Source: Metabacillus idriensis (lineage in GTDB: Bacteria > Bacillota > Bacilli > Bacillales > Bacillaceae). Taken from it: a stretch of 64,000 nucleotides of DNA. The notes below the pieces were generated by a model that had not been told where the DNA came from, searched no databases, and saw only the letters and a program-made list of their open reading frames with translations. The translations under genes were made by a program, and so were the position numbers. The stretch spans positions 1 through 64,000 of the forward strand of contig NZ_WKKF01000006.1 in assembly GCF_009674765.1 (NCBI RefSeq), given 5' to 3'. This document shows, piece by piece, positions 53,818 to 61,922 of the stretch; position 1 is the stretch's first letter, and each line of letters begins with the position of its first letter.

Positions 53818-53846
53818 GGAAAGGAATAAAGATGAGGTGAAGAATC

Positions 53847-54176
53847 ATGAACAATAAAACGATGAAAGATCTCCAAAAAGAAGTTGACGACTATATTGGG
53901 CAATTTAAAGAAGGCTACTTCAGTCCGCTTGCCATGATGGCGAGGTTAACAGAAGAAATGGGCGAACTCGCCCGTGAGATAAATCATACATACGGTGAAA
54001 AACCAAAAAAGCAGACAGAACAGGAAAAAAAGATAGAGGAAGAAGCGGGCGATATTTTATTTGTCTTAATCTGCCTTGCCAATTCTTTAAATATTGATCT
54101 TGAAGAAGCGCATAACCTTGTGATGAAGAAGTTTAATACAAGAGACAAAGACCGCTGGACCAAAATTGATTCTTAA
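53847..54176 (+). CDS. ypjD: YpjD, MazG-type nucleotide pyrophosphohydrolase
   Basis: A 109-residue all-helical enzyme of the MazG/dUTPase-like superfamily. The Mg-binding glutamates are in LTEEMGELAREINH (E-E-x-x-E) and EEEAGDILFVLICLAN (E-x-x-D). It would hydrolyse some (d)NTP to NMP and pyrophosphate; the substrate is unknown. GATGAGGTG precedes the ATG. First gene of the ypjD-dapB-mgsA-bshB1-bshA-cca-birA run. Confidence 0.87.
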   Translation: MNNKTMKDLQKEVDDYIGQFKEGYFSPLAMMARLTEEMGELAREINHTYGEKPKKQTEQEKKIEEEAGDILFVLICLANSLNIDLEEAHNLVMKKFNTRDKDRWTKIDS

Positions 54177-54188
54177 GGAGAAACAGAC

Positions 54189-54986
54189 ATGGAAACAATC
54201 AAAATTGTTATTGCAGGACCTAGGGGAAGAATGGGAAGAGAAGCCGTTAAACTTGTGGAAGAAACGGAACACTTCTCACTTGTGGGTGTCATTGATCATA
54301 AATTTGAAGGACAAAAGCTCAGTAAAGCAGATGATTTTAAAAGCAATGCCATTATCTACACAGATATTGAGAAATGCTTTTCTGAAACGAAGCCGGACGT
54401 TTTAATTGATCTGACAACACCTGAAATCGGGAAAATACATACGAAGAAAGCACTTGAATATGGAGTAAGACCTGTTGTAGGGACGACGGGATTTTCAGAT
54501 GCCGATTTAAAGGAACTTGAAGAGCTGACAGAAGACAGAGGGATTGGCGCCATTATCGCACCGAACTTTGCCATAGGAGCTATTTTAATGATGAAATTTT
54601 CACAAATGGCTGCAAAATACTTCAGTGATGTAGAAATCCTTGAAATGCATCATGATCAAAAGCTTGATGCACCTTCTGGCACAGGACTTAAAACAGCTGA
54701 AATGATTTCCGCAGTGAGAGGGGCAAAAGAACAGGGCCATCCTGACGAAAAAGAAACATTAGCGGGAGCAAGGGGAGCAAATTATCAGGGAATTCATGTT
54801 CACAGCATCCGCCTGCCAGGGCTTGTCGCTCATCAGGAAGTCTTGTTCGGAGGGGACGGACAGACATTATCCATCCGTCATGATTCGTTTAATCGGGCAT
54901 CTTTCATGTCAGGCGTAAAATTATGCGTGGAGCAAATTATGAATCTGGATGTATTGGTTTACGGGCTTGAAAATTTAATCGACTAA
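54189..54986 (+). CDS. dapB: DapB, 4-hydroxy-tetrahydrodipicolinate reductase
   Basis: A 265-residue NAD(P)H enzyme of the lysine/diaminopimelate/dipicolinate pathway. [14 protein letters not shown] (about 8-21) is the dinucleotide site; GTTGFS and [14 protein letters not shown] follow, and [14 protein letters not shown] (about 155-168) has the catalytic His pair and lysine. Its product serves cell-wall DAP and, in spores, dipicolinic acid. AAGGAG precedes the ATG; mgsA follows after 13 nt. Confidence 0.95.
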   Translation: METIKIVIAGPRGRMGREAVKLVEETEHFSLVGVIDHKFEGQKLSKADDFKSNAIIYTDIEKCFSETKPDVLIDLTTPEIGKIHTKKALEYGVRPVVGTTGFSDADLKELEELTEDRGIGAIIAPNFAIGAILMMKFSQMAAKYFSDVEILEMHHDQKLDAPSGTGLKTAEMISAVRGAKEQGHPDEKETLAGARGANYQGIHVHSIRLPGLVAHQEVLFGGDGQTLSIRHDSFNRASFMSGVKLCVEQIMNLDVLVYGLENLID

Positions 54987-54999
54987 AGGGGAATGTCTG

Positions 55000-55428
55000 A
55001 TGAATATTGCACTCATAGCTCACGATAAGAAGAAAAATGATTTAATTCAATTTACGCTTGCTTACAAAGGGATTCTTGAGAAGCACAAGCTGTATGCAAC
55101 AGGAACGACCGGTTTTAAAGTATCTGAAGCTACAGGACTTAGTATTCACCGTTTTCAATCAGGACCTCTTGGCGGGGATCAGGAAATTGGAGCGTGCATC
55201 GCAAACAATGCAATGGATATGGTCATCTTTTTCAGGGATCCGCTTACAGCGCAGCCGCATGAGCCAGATGTTACAGCCCTTATCCGATTATGTGATGTTT
55301 ATGCCGTTCCGCTTGCGACAAACATGGGAACTGCTGAAATCCTAATCCACGGACTTGAACGCGGTGATTTGAAATGGAGATCAATTGTAAATGACAAAGA
55401 AATCGATGACGACTATGGAAAAGAATAA
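55000..55428 (+). CDS. mgsA: MgsA, methylglyoxal synthase
   Basis: A 142-residue enzyme converting dihydroxyacetone phosphate to methylglyoxal and phosphate, an overflow route in glycolysis. [18 protein letters not shown] (phosphate site) and [15 protein letters not shown], followed by [11 protein letters not shown], are hallmarks. AAAGGGGAATG precedes the ATG. Its end overlaps bshB1. Its neighbour bacillithiol genes fit a link: bacillithiol-dependent detoxification of methylglyoxal is known in Bacillus. Confidence 0.94.
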   Translation: MNIALIAHDKKKNDLIQFTLAYKGILEKHKLYATGTTGFKVSEATGLSIHRFQSGPLGGDQEIGACIANNAMDMVIFFRDPLTAQPHEPDVTALIRLCDVYAVPLATNMGTAEILIHGLERGDLKWRSIVNDKEIDDDYGKE

Positions 55429-56131
55429 GCTTGATATTCTTGCATTTGGAGCTCATCCTGATGATGCCGAAATCGGAATGGGAGGAACTCTTGCAAAATA
55501 CGCAGAGCAGGGCTTCAAAATTGGCATTTGCGATTTAACAGAAGCAGAGCTATCATCCAACGGTACTGTAGAACTCAGGCAGGAAGAAGCAGAACGTGCA
55601 TCCAGTATACTCGGCATACATAAACGTATTTTTCTCAATCTGCCAGACAGAGGATTATACTTAAAAGAACAATATATTGAAAAGATTGTATCAGTCATCC
55701 GGGAATACAAGCCTCAGCTTGTGTTTGCACCCTGGTATGAAGACCGTCATCCCGATCACGGAAATTGCGCGAAATTGGTGGAAGAAGCGAGTTTTTCAGC
55801 TGGAGTAAAAAAAGTGAGCGACCCCGGCGGCTTTCCCCCTCATCGTGTAAACCGCTTATATTATTACATGATCAATGGGTACCATAAGCCGGATTTTGTG
55901 GTCGATATAACAGATACAATGGATAAAAAACTCTCTAGTTTAAGAGCGTATGAAAGTCAATTTATTAAAAGTGATTCTTCGTTAATCACGCCTTTAATTA
56001 ATGGATACATAGAAAGCGTAGAGAGCCGAGAGCGCTTATTCGGCAAAGAGGCAGGCGTTAAGTATGCGGAGGGATTTTTAACAAAATCCCCGATTCTTCT
56101 CGACAAAGATTTAATAGGGGAAAGATTATGA
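55415..56131 (+). CDS. bshB1: BshB1, GlcNAc-malate deacetylase of bacillithiol synthesis
   Basis: A 238-residue Zn-dependent LmbE-family deacetylase, the second step of bacillithiol synthesis. Zn/catalytic motifs [10 protein letters not shown] (about 12) and RHPDHGNC (about 110) are intact. ATG 55415 is chosen by comparison with relatives, giving a 14-nt overlap with mgsA; no good ribosome site is seen, so translation is probably coupled, and ATG 55391 remains possible. Overlaps bshA by four bases (ATGA). Confidence 0.92.
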   Translation: MEKNKLDILAFGAHPDDAEIGMGGTLAKYAEQGFKIGICDLTEAELSSNGTVELRQEEAERASSILGIHKRIFLNLPDRGLYLKEQYIEKIVSVIREYKPQLVFAPWYEDRHPDHGNCAKLVEEASFSAGVKKVSDPGGFPPHRVNRLYYYMINGYHKPDFVVDITDTMDKKLSSLRAYESQFIKSDSSLITPLINGYIESVESRERLFGKEAGVKYAEGFLTKSPILLDKDLIGERL

Positions 56132-57273
56132 AGAAATTAAAAATAGGCATAACCTGCTATCCTACAGTCGGCGGTTCAGGTGTGGTAGCAACGGAGCTTG
56201 GGAAAAAGCTTGCTGAAAAGGGACATGAGATTCATTTTGTCACAACAAGCAGACCCTTCCGGTTAAACAAAATGTATCACAATATTTTTTTCCATGAAGT
56301 AGAAGTCAATCAGTATTCTGTCTTTAAACATCCGCCATATGACCTTGCCCTTGCTAGTAAAATGGCCGAGGTCGCGAAGCGTGAAGAACTTGACCTGTTT
56401 CATGTCCACTACGCTGTGCCTCATGCGATTTGCGCGCACTTGGCCAAACAAATGACAGGCGATCATCTGAAAATTGTCACCACTCTGCACGGAACGGATA
56501 TAACGGTTTTGGGACATGATTTATCTCTTTCAAATATGATCAAGTTTGGCATAGAAGCTTCTGATTCTGTTACAGCGGTTTCAAAAGCTCTTGCTGATCA
56601 AACCTATGATCTGCTGAATCCGGATAAAGAAATTCAGACGGTCTATAATTTTATCGATGAACGCATTTATCAAAAACAGGATGCAGCTCATTTGAAAAGC
56701 GAATACGGAATTTCAGAAGACGAAAAGGTCATCATTCATGTTTCGAATTTCCGGCAAGTGAAGCGTGTTCAGGATGTAGTCCGTGTTTTTGCGCGTGTTT
56801 TAGACAAAGTCAAATCAAAGCTTCTGCTTGTAGGCGACGGTCCTGAAATGACATCAGTGTGTAAATTGGTCAAAGAACTTGGAATTAAAGAAAACGTCTT
56901 ATTTCTTGGGAAGCAAAATCACTTGGAAGAGTTATATTCGATCAGTGATTTGAAACTGCTATTATCTGAGAAGGAAAGCTTCGGTCTGGTTCTTCTTGAG
57001 GCAATGGCTTGCGGTGTGCCGTGTGTAGCTACAAACATCGGCGGCATTCCTGAAGTAATTAAAGATGGTATTTCAGGTTTCTTATGTGATGTAGGGGATA
57101 TTAAAGATATTGCCGAAAAAACAAGCTCGATATTAATGGACAAACAGCTCTACGAACGAATGTCATCTGAGTCTGTAAGAATTGCACAGGAAGAATTTCA
57201 TTCAAGCCTCATCGTGAAGCAGTACGAGGACCTTTACTACGGATTGCTGAATTCTGGTGAGCGTGATGAATAA
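56128..57273 (+). CDS. bshA: BshA, bacillithiol glycosyltransferase
   Basis: A 381-residue GT4-family enzyme joining UDP-GlcNAc to L-malate, the first step of bacillithiol synthesis. The N-terminal [21 protein letters not shown], the middle [10 protein letters not shown] and [10 protein letters not shown], and the late [18 protein letters not shown] (E-x7-E motif) are typical. Coupled to bshB1 (ATGA) and overlapping the cca start region. With ypdA at the left end, synthesis and recycling of bacillithiol are both encoded in the window. Confidence 0.95.
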   Translation: MKKLKIGITCYPTVGGSGVVATELGKKLAEKGHEIHFVTTSRPFRLNKMYHNIFFHEVEVNQYSVFKHPPYDLALASKMAEVAKREELDLFHVHYAVPHAICAHLAKQMTGDHLKIVTTLHGTDITVLGHDLSLSNMIKFGIEASDSVTAVSKALADQTYDLLNPDKEIQTVYNFIDERIYQKQDAAHLKSEYGISEDEKVIIHVSNFRQVKRVQDVVRVFARVLDKVKSKLLLVGDGPEMTSVCKLVKELGIKENVLFLGKQNHLEELYSISDLKLLLSEKESFGLVLLEAMACGVPCVATNIGGIPEVIKDGISGFLCDVGDIKDIAEKTSSILMDKQLYERMSSESVRIAQEEFHSSLIVKQYEDLYYGLLNSGERDE

Positions 57274-58465
57274 AGAATTTCAAGACGCGCTTCCGGTGAT
57301 CCGAAGGTTAAAAGAACATGGTTTTGAAGCCTATTTTGTAGGCGGTTCTGTAAGGGATCAGCTGCTTAAAAAGGAAATTAAAGATGTAGATATCGCATCT
57401 TCTGCAGCGCCGGAACAAGTGAAAGCTCTTTTTGAAAAAACAATTGATATTGGATCTCTGCACGGGACAATGATTGTGATTGTTGGCGGCATCCATTATG
57501 AAATAACGACCTTCAGAACGGAGTCTGCATATGAAGACAATCGCAGACCAAGCGGGGTCACATTTGTTTCTTCCCTGAAGGAAGATTTGAAAAGACGGGA
57601 TTTTACTGTAAATGCGATGGCTATGGATGATGAAGGAAGAATCATTGATTATTTTCAAGGGAAAGAACATGCTGAAGCAAAGCTGATTACGACTGTCGGC
57701 AGTCCGCATGAGCGCTTTTCTGAAGATGCACTGAGAATGATGAGAGCGGTCCGTTTTGTCAGCCAGCTTGGCTTCTCTTTAAGCAGAGATACGTATGAGG
57801 CAATCTGTGAGAAAACGCATCTGCTTGAAAAAATATCTGTCGAGCGAAAGACGGCAGAGTTTGAAAAAATCATGGCTGGAGACGGAAGCGGGCAAGCTTT
57901 GAAACTCGTTGCAGAAACAGGCATCATTGATTACCTTCCTGGTTTAGAAGGAAAAAAACAGCAGCTGCTGAAGGCATGTACCCTGCCAATTAACAGCTTG
58001 TCTTTAACCGAAGAACGCTGGACAGCATTGCTGGATGTTTTGGAAATAAGCAGCATTGAAACATTTTTAAGACGCTGGAAGCTTTCAAATCGTCAAATTG
58101 AGCTGATCGCTAAAAATAGTTTATATTTGCAAAAACGCAAGAAGAGTGAATGGACAAGGCTCTCCATTTACGAGGCAGGCTTGCATTGCACCCTTGAAGT
58201 AGAAGCTGTTTATTGCCTAATAAAAGGGAAAGCGCTGTCCTGCGAGAGAACGGCAGAGCTAAATGCACTTTACCAGAGTCTGCCGATTCACTCTAAAAAT
58301 GAACTCGCGATTGGCGGAGCTGACCTGATGAAGATCAGCAGTCAAAAGCCAGGCCCGTGGATGGGCGAATTACTTAAAAAGATTGAGCTCGCCGTTGTGA
58401 ACGATGAAGTCGAAAACAGCAAGGAAGCTATTAAGGAGATGTTAGCATCGTGCAATCTGGTTTAA
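57266..58465 (+). CDS. cca: Cca, CCA tRNA nucleotidyltransferase
   Basis: A 399-residue class II nucleotidyltransferase that adds CCA to tRNA 3' ends. The head domain has [22 protein letters not shown] (two catalytic aspartates) and [16 protein letters not shown] and [12 protein letters not shown] (nucleotide specificity) follow, with a C-terminal helical tRNA-binding body. ATG 57266 follows GGTGAG; GTG 57257 would lie inside it. Overlaps bshA by 8 nt and birA by 16 nt. Confidence 0.94.
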   Translation: MNKEFQDALPVIRRLKEHGFEAYFVGGSVRDQLLKKEIKDVDIASSAAPEQVKALFEKTIDIGSLHGTMIVIVGGIHYEITTFRTESAYEDNRRPSGVTFVSSLKEDLKRRDFTVNAMAMDDEGRIIDYFQGKEHAEAKLITTVGSPHERFSEDALRMMRAVRFVSQLGFSLSRDTYEAICEKTHLLEKISVERKTAEFEKIMAGDGSGQALKLVAETGIIDYLPGLEGKKQQLLKACTLPINSLSLTEERWTALLDVLEISSIETFLRRWKLSNRQIELIAKNSLYLQKRKKSEWTRLSIYEAGLHCTLEVEAVYCLIKGKALSCERTAELNALYQSLPIHSKNELAIGGADLMKISSQKPGPWMGELLKKIELAVVNDEVENSKEAIKEMLASCNLV

Positions 58466-59433
58466 GAACACGATTGTTGCAGGCTTTTTCAGAAGCTGAA
58501 GGGGAATTTCTATCCGGCCAGAAACTAAGTGAAACTCTTGGCTGCTCAAGAACAGCAGTCTGGAAGCATATTGAAGATTTAAGAAGCGAAGGGTATGAGC
58601 TTGAAGCTGTGAGAAAGCGCGGCTACAGAATCACTCATAAACCTGATAAAATCAGCGGCAATGAAATTCAGCTTGGACTGAAGACAGAATTTATGGGCCG
58701 TCATATTCATTTTGAAGAGGTTGTTTCATCCACACAAAAAATTGCCCACTCATTAGCGGGGGATGGAGCGGAGGAAGGAACAATTGTCGTAGCGGATCAG
58801 CAGACAGGCGGAAGAGGCAGACTCGCTCGGGCGTGGTACTCTCCAAAGCAGACAGGCATTTGGATGAGCATGATTCTCAGACCGAAGATTCCGATTAACA
58901 AAACACCGCAGCTTACACTGCTGACTGCTGTCGCTCTTATCCAGGCGATTGAAGAAGTGACAGGACTTACACCGGAAATCAAGTGGCCGAATGATATTAT
59001 GATAAATGGCAAAAAGATTGTCGGCATTTTGACGGAACTTCAGGCAGAAGCAGACAGAGTCCATTCTGTCATCATCGGAGTCGGAATGAATGTCAATCAC
59101 ACTCTGGATCAATTCCCTGAAGAGCTGCAGGCAATTGCTACCTCGATTGCTGAGGAAACAGGAGAACCGGCTGACAGGGCTCAGGTCATTCAGGCCATCA
59201 TGAAGAATTTCGAAAAGCTCTATACCAGCTATTTGATTCATGGATTTAAACCTGTAAAGCTGCTGTGGGAAAGCTATGCCATCAGCCTGAATAAAAATCT
59301 TATTGCAAGAACCCTTCAGGGCACCATTCGCGGGCGTGCGATCGGAATTGATGATGAAGGTGTGCTGCTTCTTGAAACAGCTGAAGGCAAAATTGAAAAA
59401 ATTTATTCTGCAGATATCGAAATTCAGACTTAA
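58450..59433 (+). CDS. birA: BirA, biotin-protein ligase and biotin operon repressor
   Basis: A 327-residue class II ligase with an N-terminal winged helix (about 1-65, LSETLGCSRTAVWKHIEDLR) that binds biotin-gene operators, a catalytic domain with GGRGRLARAWYSP (about 118-130) and KWPNDIMINGKKIVGIL, and a small C-terminal SH3-like domain. It charges biotin carboxylases and represses when bound to biotinyl-AMP. GTG 58450 is the start, with AAGGAG ahead. Confidence 0.94.
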   Translation: MQSGLRTRLLQAFSEAEGEFLSGQKLSETLGCSRTAVWKHIEDLRSEGYELEAVRKRGYRITHKPDKISGNEIQLGLKTEFMGRHIHFEEVVSSTQKIAHSLAGDGAEEGTIVVADQQTGGRGRLARAWYSPKQTGIWMSMILRPKIPINKTPQLTLLTAVALIQAIEEVTGLTPEIKWPNDIMINGKKIVGILTELQAEADRVHSVIIGVGMNVNHTLDQFPEELQAIATSIAEETGEPADRAQVIQAIMKNFEKLYTSYLIHGFKPVKLLWESYAISLNKNLIARTLQGTIRGRAIGIDDEGVLLLETAEGKIEKIYSADIEIQT

Positions 59434-59466
59434 TCGTAAAATTCCTTTTATCTAGTGCCTAATAAA

Positions 59467-59496
59467 TTGGTATCCCCTTTTATTTTCTGTTATAAT
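59467..59496 (+). promoter_or_regulatory. Promoter of panBCD
   Basis: TTGGTA (59467-59472), 18-nt spacer, and TGTTATAAT, an extended -10 with perfect TATAAT at 59491-59496. Confidence 0.7.
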
Positions 59497-59502
59497 TCTA
59501 GG

Positions 59503-59711
59503 CGGGTAGTATCCTTAATTGGAACTGCACCTGCACTTAGTTTTATCACATATTTGAATAAAAGTTCTGCCTTGATCCGGAATGCGGACTGGGACAGAGG
59601 GATGAAAAGCCGGCTGGATACGATGAGTATAATCCTTCTTCCTATTTGAAGAAGGTTTTTTCATGTCTTTTCGGTTATGAAATTCCTCTGCAATTAATGG
59701 GAGGGGAAAAA
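59503..59711 (+). promoter_or_regulatory. panB leader RNA with internal terminator; candidate pan motif
   Basis: About 200 nt from the expected start to panB, with no gene. It carries a full terminator (59634-59661) before panB, so expression must depend on read-through. A G/C-rich part, CCGG (59599 region upstream: GATCCGGAATGCGG) and GCCGGCTGGAT (59609-59619), can form hairpins. The pan motif is a known conserved RNA in leaders of pantothenate operons of Firmicutes; whether this leader fits its consensus I cannot verify by eye. Confidence 0.5.
59634..59662 (+). terminator. Terminator inside the panB leader
   Basis: Perfect 8-bp stem CCTTCTTC / GAAGAAGG with a CTATTT loop, then TTTTTTC; 50 nt before the panB ATG. 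It could instead be a terminator of birA, but it lies downstream of the panB promoter, so it would act on the pan transcript as well. Confidence 0.88.
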
Positions 59712-60554
59712 ATGAAAACAAGATTGGATTTTATGAAAATGAAGCAGCAGCATGAACCGATTGTGATGCTTACCGCATACGATTATCCTTCAGCTAAGCT
59801 TGCAGAAGAGTCTGGCGTGGATATGATTTTAGTCGGTGATTCCCTTGGCATGGTTGTACTCGGCTATGATTCTACGGTGCCGGTTACAGTCAGTGATATG
59901 ATTCATCACACAAAGGCTGTCAAAAGAGGAGCGCCTTCTACTTTCATTGTGACAGACATGCCGTTTATGTCTTATCACTTTTCAAAAGAGCAATCTTTAA
60001 AAAATGCAGCTGAAATTATGCAGCAAAGCGGCGCACATGCTGTAAAGGTTGAGGGTGCTGATGATGTGCTCCCAATTATTGAAGCGCTTACAGCGGCGGG
60101 GGTGCCTGTTGTTGCCCATTTAGGGCTGACTCCGCAGTCAGTCGGTGTACTTGGCGGTTATAAAGTGCAGGCAAAAGATGCTGAAAGTGCAAAAAAATTA
60201 ATGCATGACGCAAAACAGTGCGAGGAAGCGGGAGCAATCGCTTTAGTGCTTGAATGTGTGCCAAGACAGCTCGCTTCAGAAATTTCAAATAGATTAACCA
60301 TTCCTGTCATAGGAATCGGTGCAGGATCCGAAACAGATGGACAAGTGCTTGTTTACCATGACGTTCTCGGATACGGTGTGAACCGTGTGCCTAAATTTGT
60401 AAAGCAGTACACGAACATCGGCGGACAAATTAAAACTTCTTTGAATGAATACGTACAAGAAGTAAAGAGCAGACAATTTCCTGAGCAAAAACATACCTTT
60501 ACGATGAAAGATGAGGAACTTCAGTCTCTATATGGAGGAACTCAAGCCAAATGA
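59712..60554 (+). CDS. panB: PanB, ketopantoate hydroxymethyltransferase
   Basis: A 280-residue TIM-barrel enzyme that adds a hydroxymethyl group from methylene-THF to 2-ketoisovalerate. [18 protein letters not shown] (about 17), [14 protein letters not shown] (about 42) and [11 protein letters not shown] are family motifs; a catalytic glutamate lies in [11 protein letters not shown] 59712 follows GGGAGGGG; the 22-codon open extension crosses the terminator and is rejected. Overlaps panC by four bases (ATGA). Confidence 0.95.
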   Translation: MKTRLDFMKMKQQHEPIVMLTAYDYPSAKLAEESGVDMILVGDSLGMVVLGYDSTVPVTVSDMIHHTKAVKRGAPSTFIVTDMPFMSYHFSKEQSLKNAAEIMQQSGAHAVKVEGADDVLPIIEALTAAGVPVVAHLGLTPQSVGVLGGYKVQAKDAESAKKLMHDAKQCEEAGAIALVLECVPRQLASEISNRLTIPVIGIGAGSETDGQVLVYHDVLGYGVNRVPKFVKQYTNIGGQIKTSLNEYVQEVKSRQFPEQKHTFTMKDEELQSLYGGTQAK

Positions 60555-61399
60555 AAATCATTACAGCATTAAAAGAACTGCAGCAGACTATGAAAGAGCA
60601 TAAAAACTCACAGCAGACGATTGGCTTTGTTCCGACAATGGGGTTTCTTCATGAAGGACATCTGAAATTAATGCATGAGGCAAGAAGACAGAATGATATC
60701 CTGATTATCAGCATATTCGTCAATCCTCTTCAATTTGGAGAAAATGAAGATTTTGATTCCTATCCGAGAAACATGGAGAGGGACACACGTCTTGCCAAAG
60801 AGGCGGGTGCAGATTATATCTTTGCTCCATCAGTTAATGAAATGTACAAAAACGAGCCTTCCGTTACAGTCAGAGTGGAGAAGCGGACGGATGTTTTATG
60901 CGGAAAATCAAGAGCTGGCCACTTTGATGGTGTAGCAACAGTGTTATCTAAGCTTTTTAATCTGGTCGGGCCTGACCGCGCATATTTCGGAATGAAGGAT
61001 GCACAGCAGGTGGCGGTTATCAGCGGACTTATTTCAGACTTTCATTTCCCTGTCCAGCTCGTTCCCGTTCAGACTGTAAGGGAAGAAGACGGACTTGCAA
61101 AAAGCTCCCGCAACGTTTATTTATCAGAAGAAGAAAGGAAGCAGGCCCCGCATCTTTATAAAGCCCTGCAGGCAGGAAAAGATATGATGATGAAAGGGGA
61201 AAAATCCCCGGCGGCCGTTACCAAATCAGTGTCATCCTATCTGTCGGCTCATACAGATGGCGTAATTGACTATGTGGAGATCTATTCCTATCCTGAACTT
61301 GAGACCTTGGCTGAATTGAAGGGGAACTTGATTCTCGCCGTTGCTGTCAAGTTTACAAAAGCAAGGCTGATTGATAATATAACAATCGAATTAAATTGA
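60551..61399 (+). CDS. panC: PanC, pantothenate synthetase
   Basis: A 282-residue ligase joining pantoate and beta-alanine with ATP. The nucleotidyltransferase HIGH-type motif is [16 protein letters not shown] (about 25-40), with [10 protein letters not shown]-like [10 protein letters not shown] after it and the KSSRNVYLS loop (KMSKS-like) near 185. Coupled to panB; panD follows after 45 nt. Confidence 0.95.
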   Translation: MKIITALKELQQTMKEHKNSQQTIGFVPTMGFLHEGHLKLMHEARRQNDILIISIFVNPLQFGENEDFDSYPRNMERDTRLAKEAGADYIFAPSVNEMYKNEPSVTVRVEKRTDVLCGKSRAGHFDGVATVLSKLFNLVGPDRAYFGMKDAQQVAVISGLISDFHFPVQLVPVQTVREEDGLAKSSRNVYLSEEERKQAPHLYKALQAGKDMMMKGEKSPAAVTKSVSSYLSAHTDGVIDYVEIYSYPELETLAELKGNLILAVAVKFTKARLIDNITIELN

Positions 61400-61444
61400 A
61401 AAAGAATGAAATTTATATAGAGAACAGCAGTGGAGGAGATCATA

Positions 61445-61828
61445 ATGTATCGTACAATGATGAAGGGGAAAATTCACCGTGCAAGAGTTACAGAAGCAAA
61501 CTTGAATTATGTCGGCAGCATCACAATAGATGAAGATATTCTGGATGCAGTTGATATGCTTCCTAATGAAAAAGTGCAAATCGTCAACAACAACAACGGT
61601 GCCAGGTTTGAAACATACATCATTCCTGGTCCGCGCGGGTCTGGCGTTGTGTGCCTGAACGGCGCTGCAGCAAGACTTGTACAGGAAGATGACGTTGTTA
61701 TTATCATTTCGTATGCAATGGTAGCGGAAGAAAAGGTCCGTGATCATGAACCTAAAGTGGCCATCATGAATGAAAAAAATCAGATTGCCGAACTTCTCGG
61801 CCAGGAGCCTGCAGCAACCATTCTATAA
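61445..61828 (+). CDS. panD: PanD, aspartate 1-decarboxylase proenzyme
   Basis: A 127-residue pyruvoyl enzyme that makes beta-alanine. Self-cleavage occurs between Gly24 and Ser25 in YVGSITID; the new N-terminal serine becomes the pyruvoyl group. [28 protein letters not shown] and [10 protein letters not shown] are conserved. The start is ATG 61445 after GGAGGAG; five open codons upstream overlap that site. A terminator follows, ending panBCD. Confidence 0.95.
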   Translation: MYRTMMKGKIHRARVTEANLNYVGSITIDEDILDAVDMLPNEKVQIVNNNNGARFETYIIPGPRGSGVVCLNGAAARLVQEDDVVIIISYAMVAEEKVRDHEPKVAIMNEKNQIAELLGQEPAATIL

Positions 61829-61836
61829 AATTTTTA

Positions 61837-61866
61837 AAAAATCCCCCGATTGTTTGGGGGATTTTG
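61837..61866 (+). terminator. Rho-independent terminator after panD
   Basis: AATCCCCC / GGGGGATT stem with an 8-nt loop, then TTGCTTT. Confidence 0.88.
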
Positions 61867-61922
61867 CTTTATAAGTGGTAAAATAACGTTATTGGTTTTT
61901 CGATTAATTGAGGTGTATCAAA

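Noticed and set aside
54166-54405. 79-residue plus frame overlapping dapB
   Set aside because: Out of frame with dapB, whose own N-terminal dinucleotide motif covers the same bases; no independent ribosome site.
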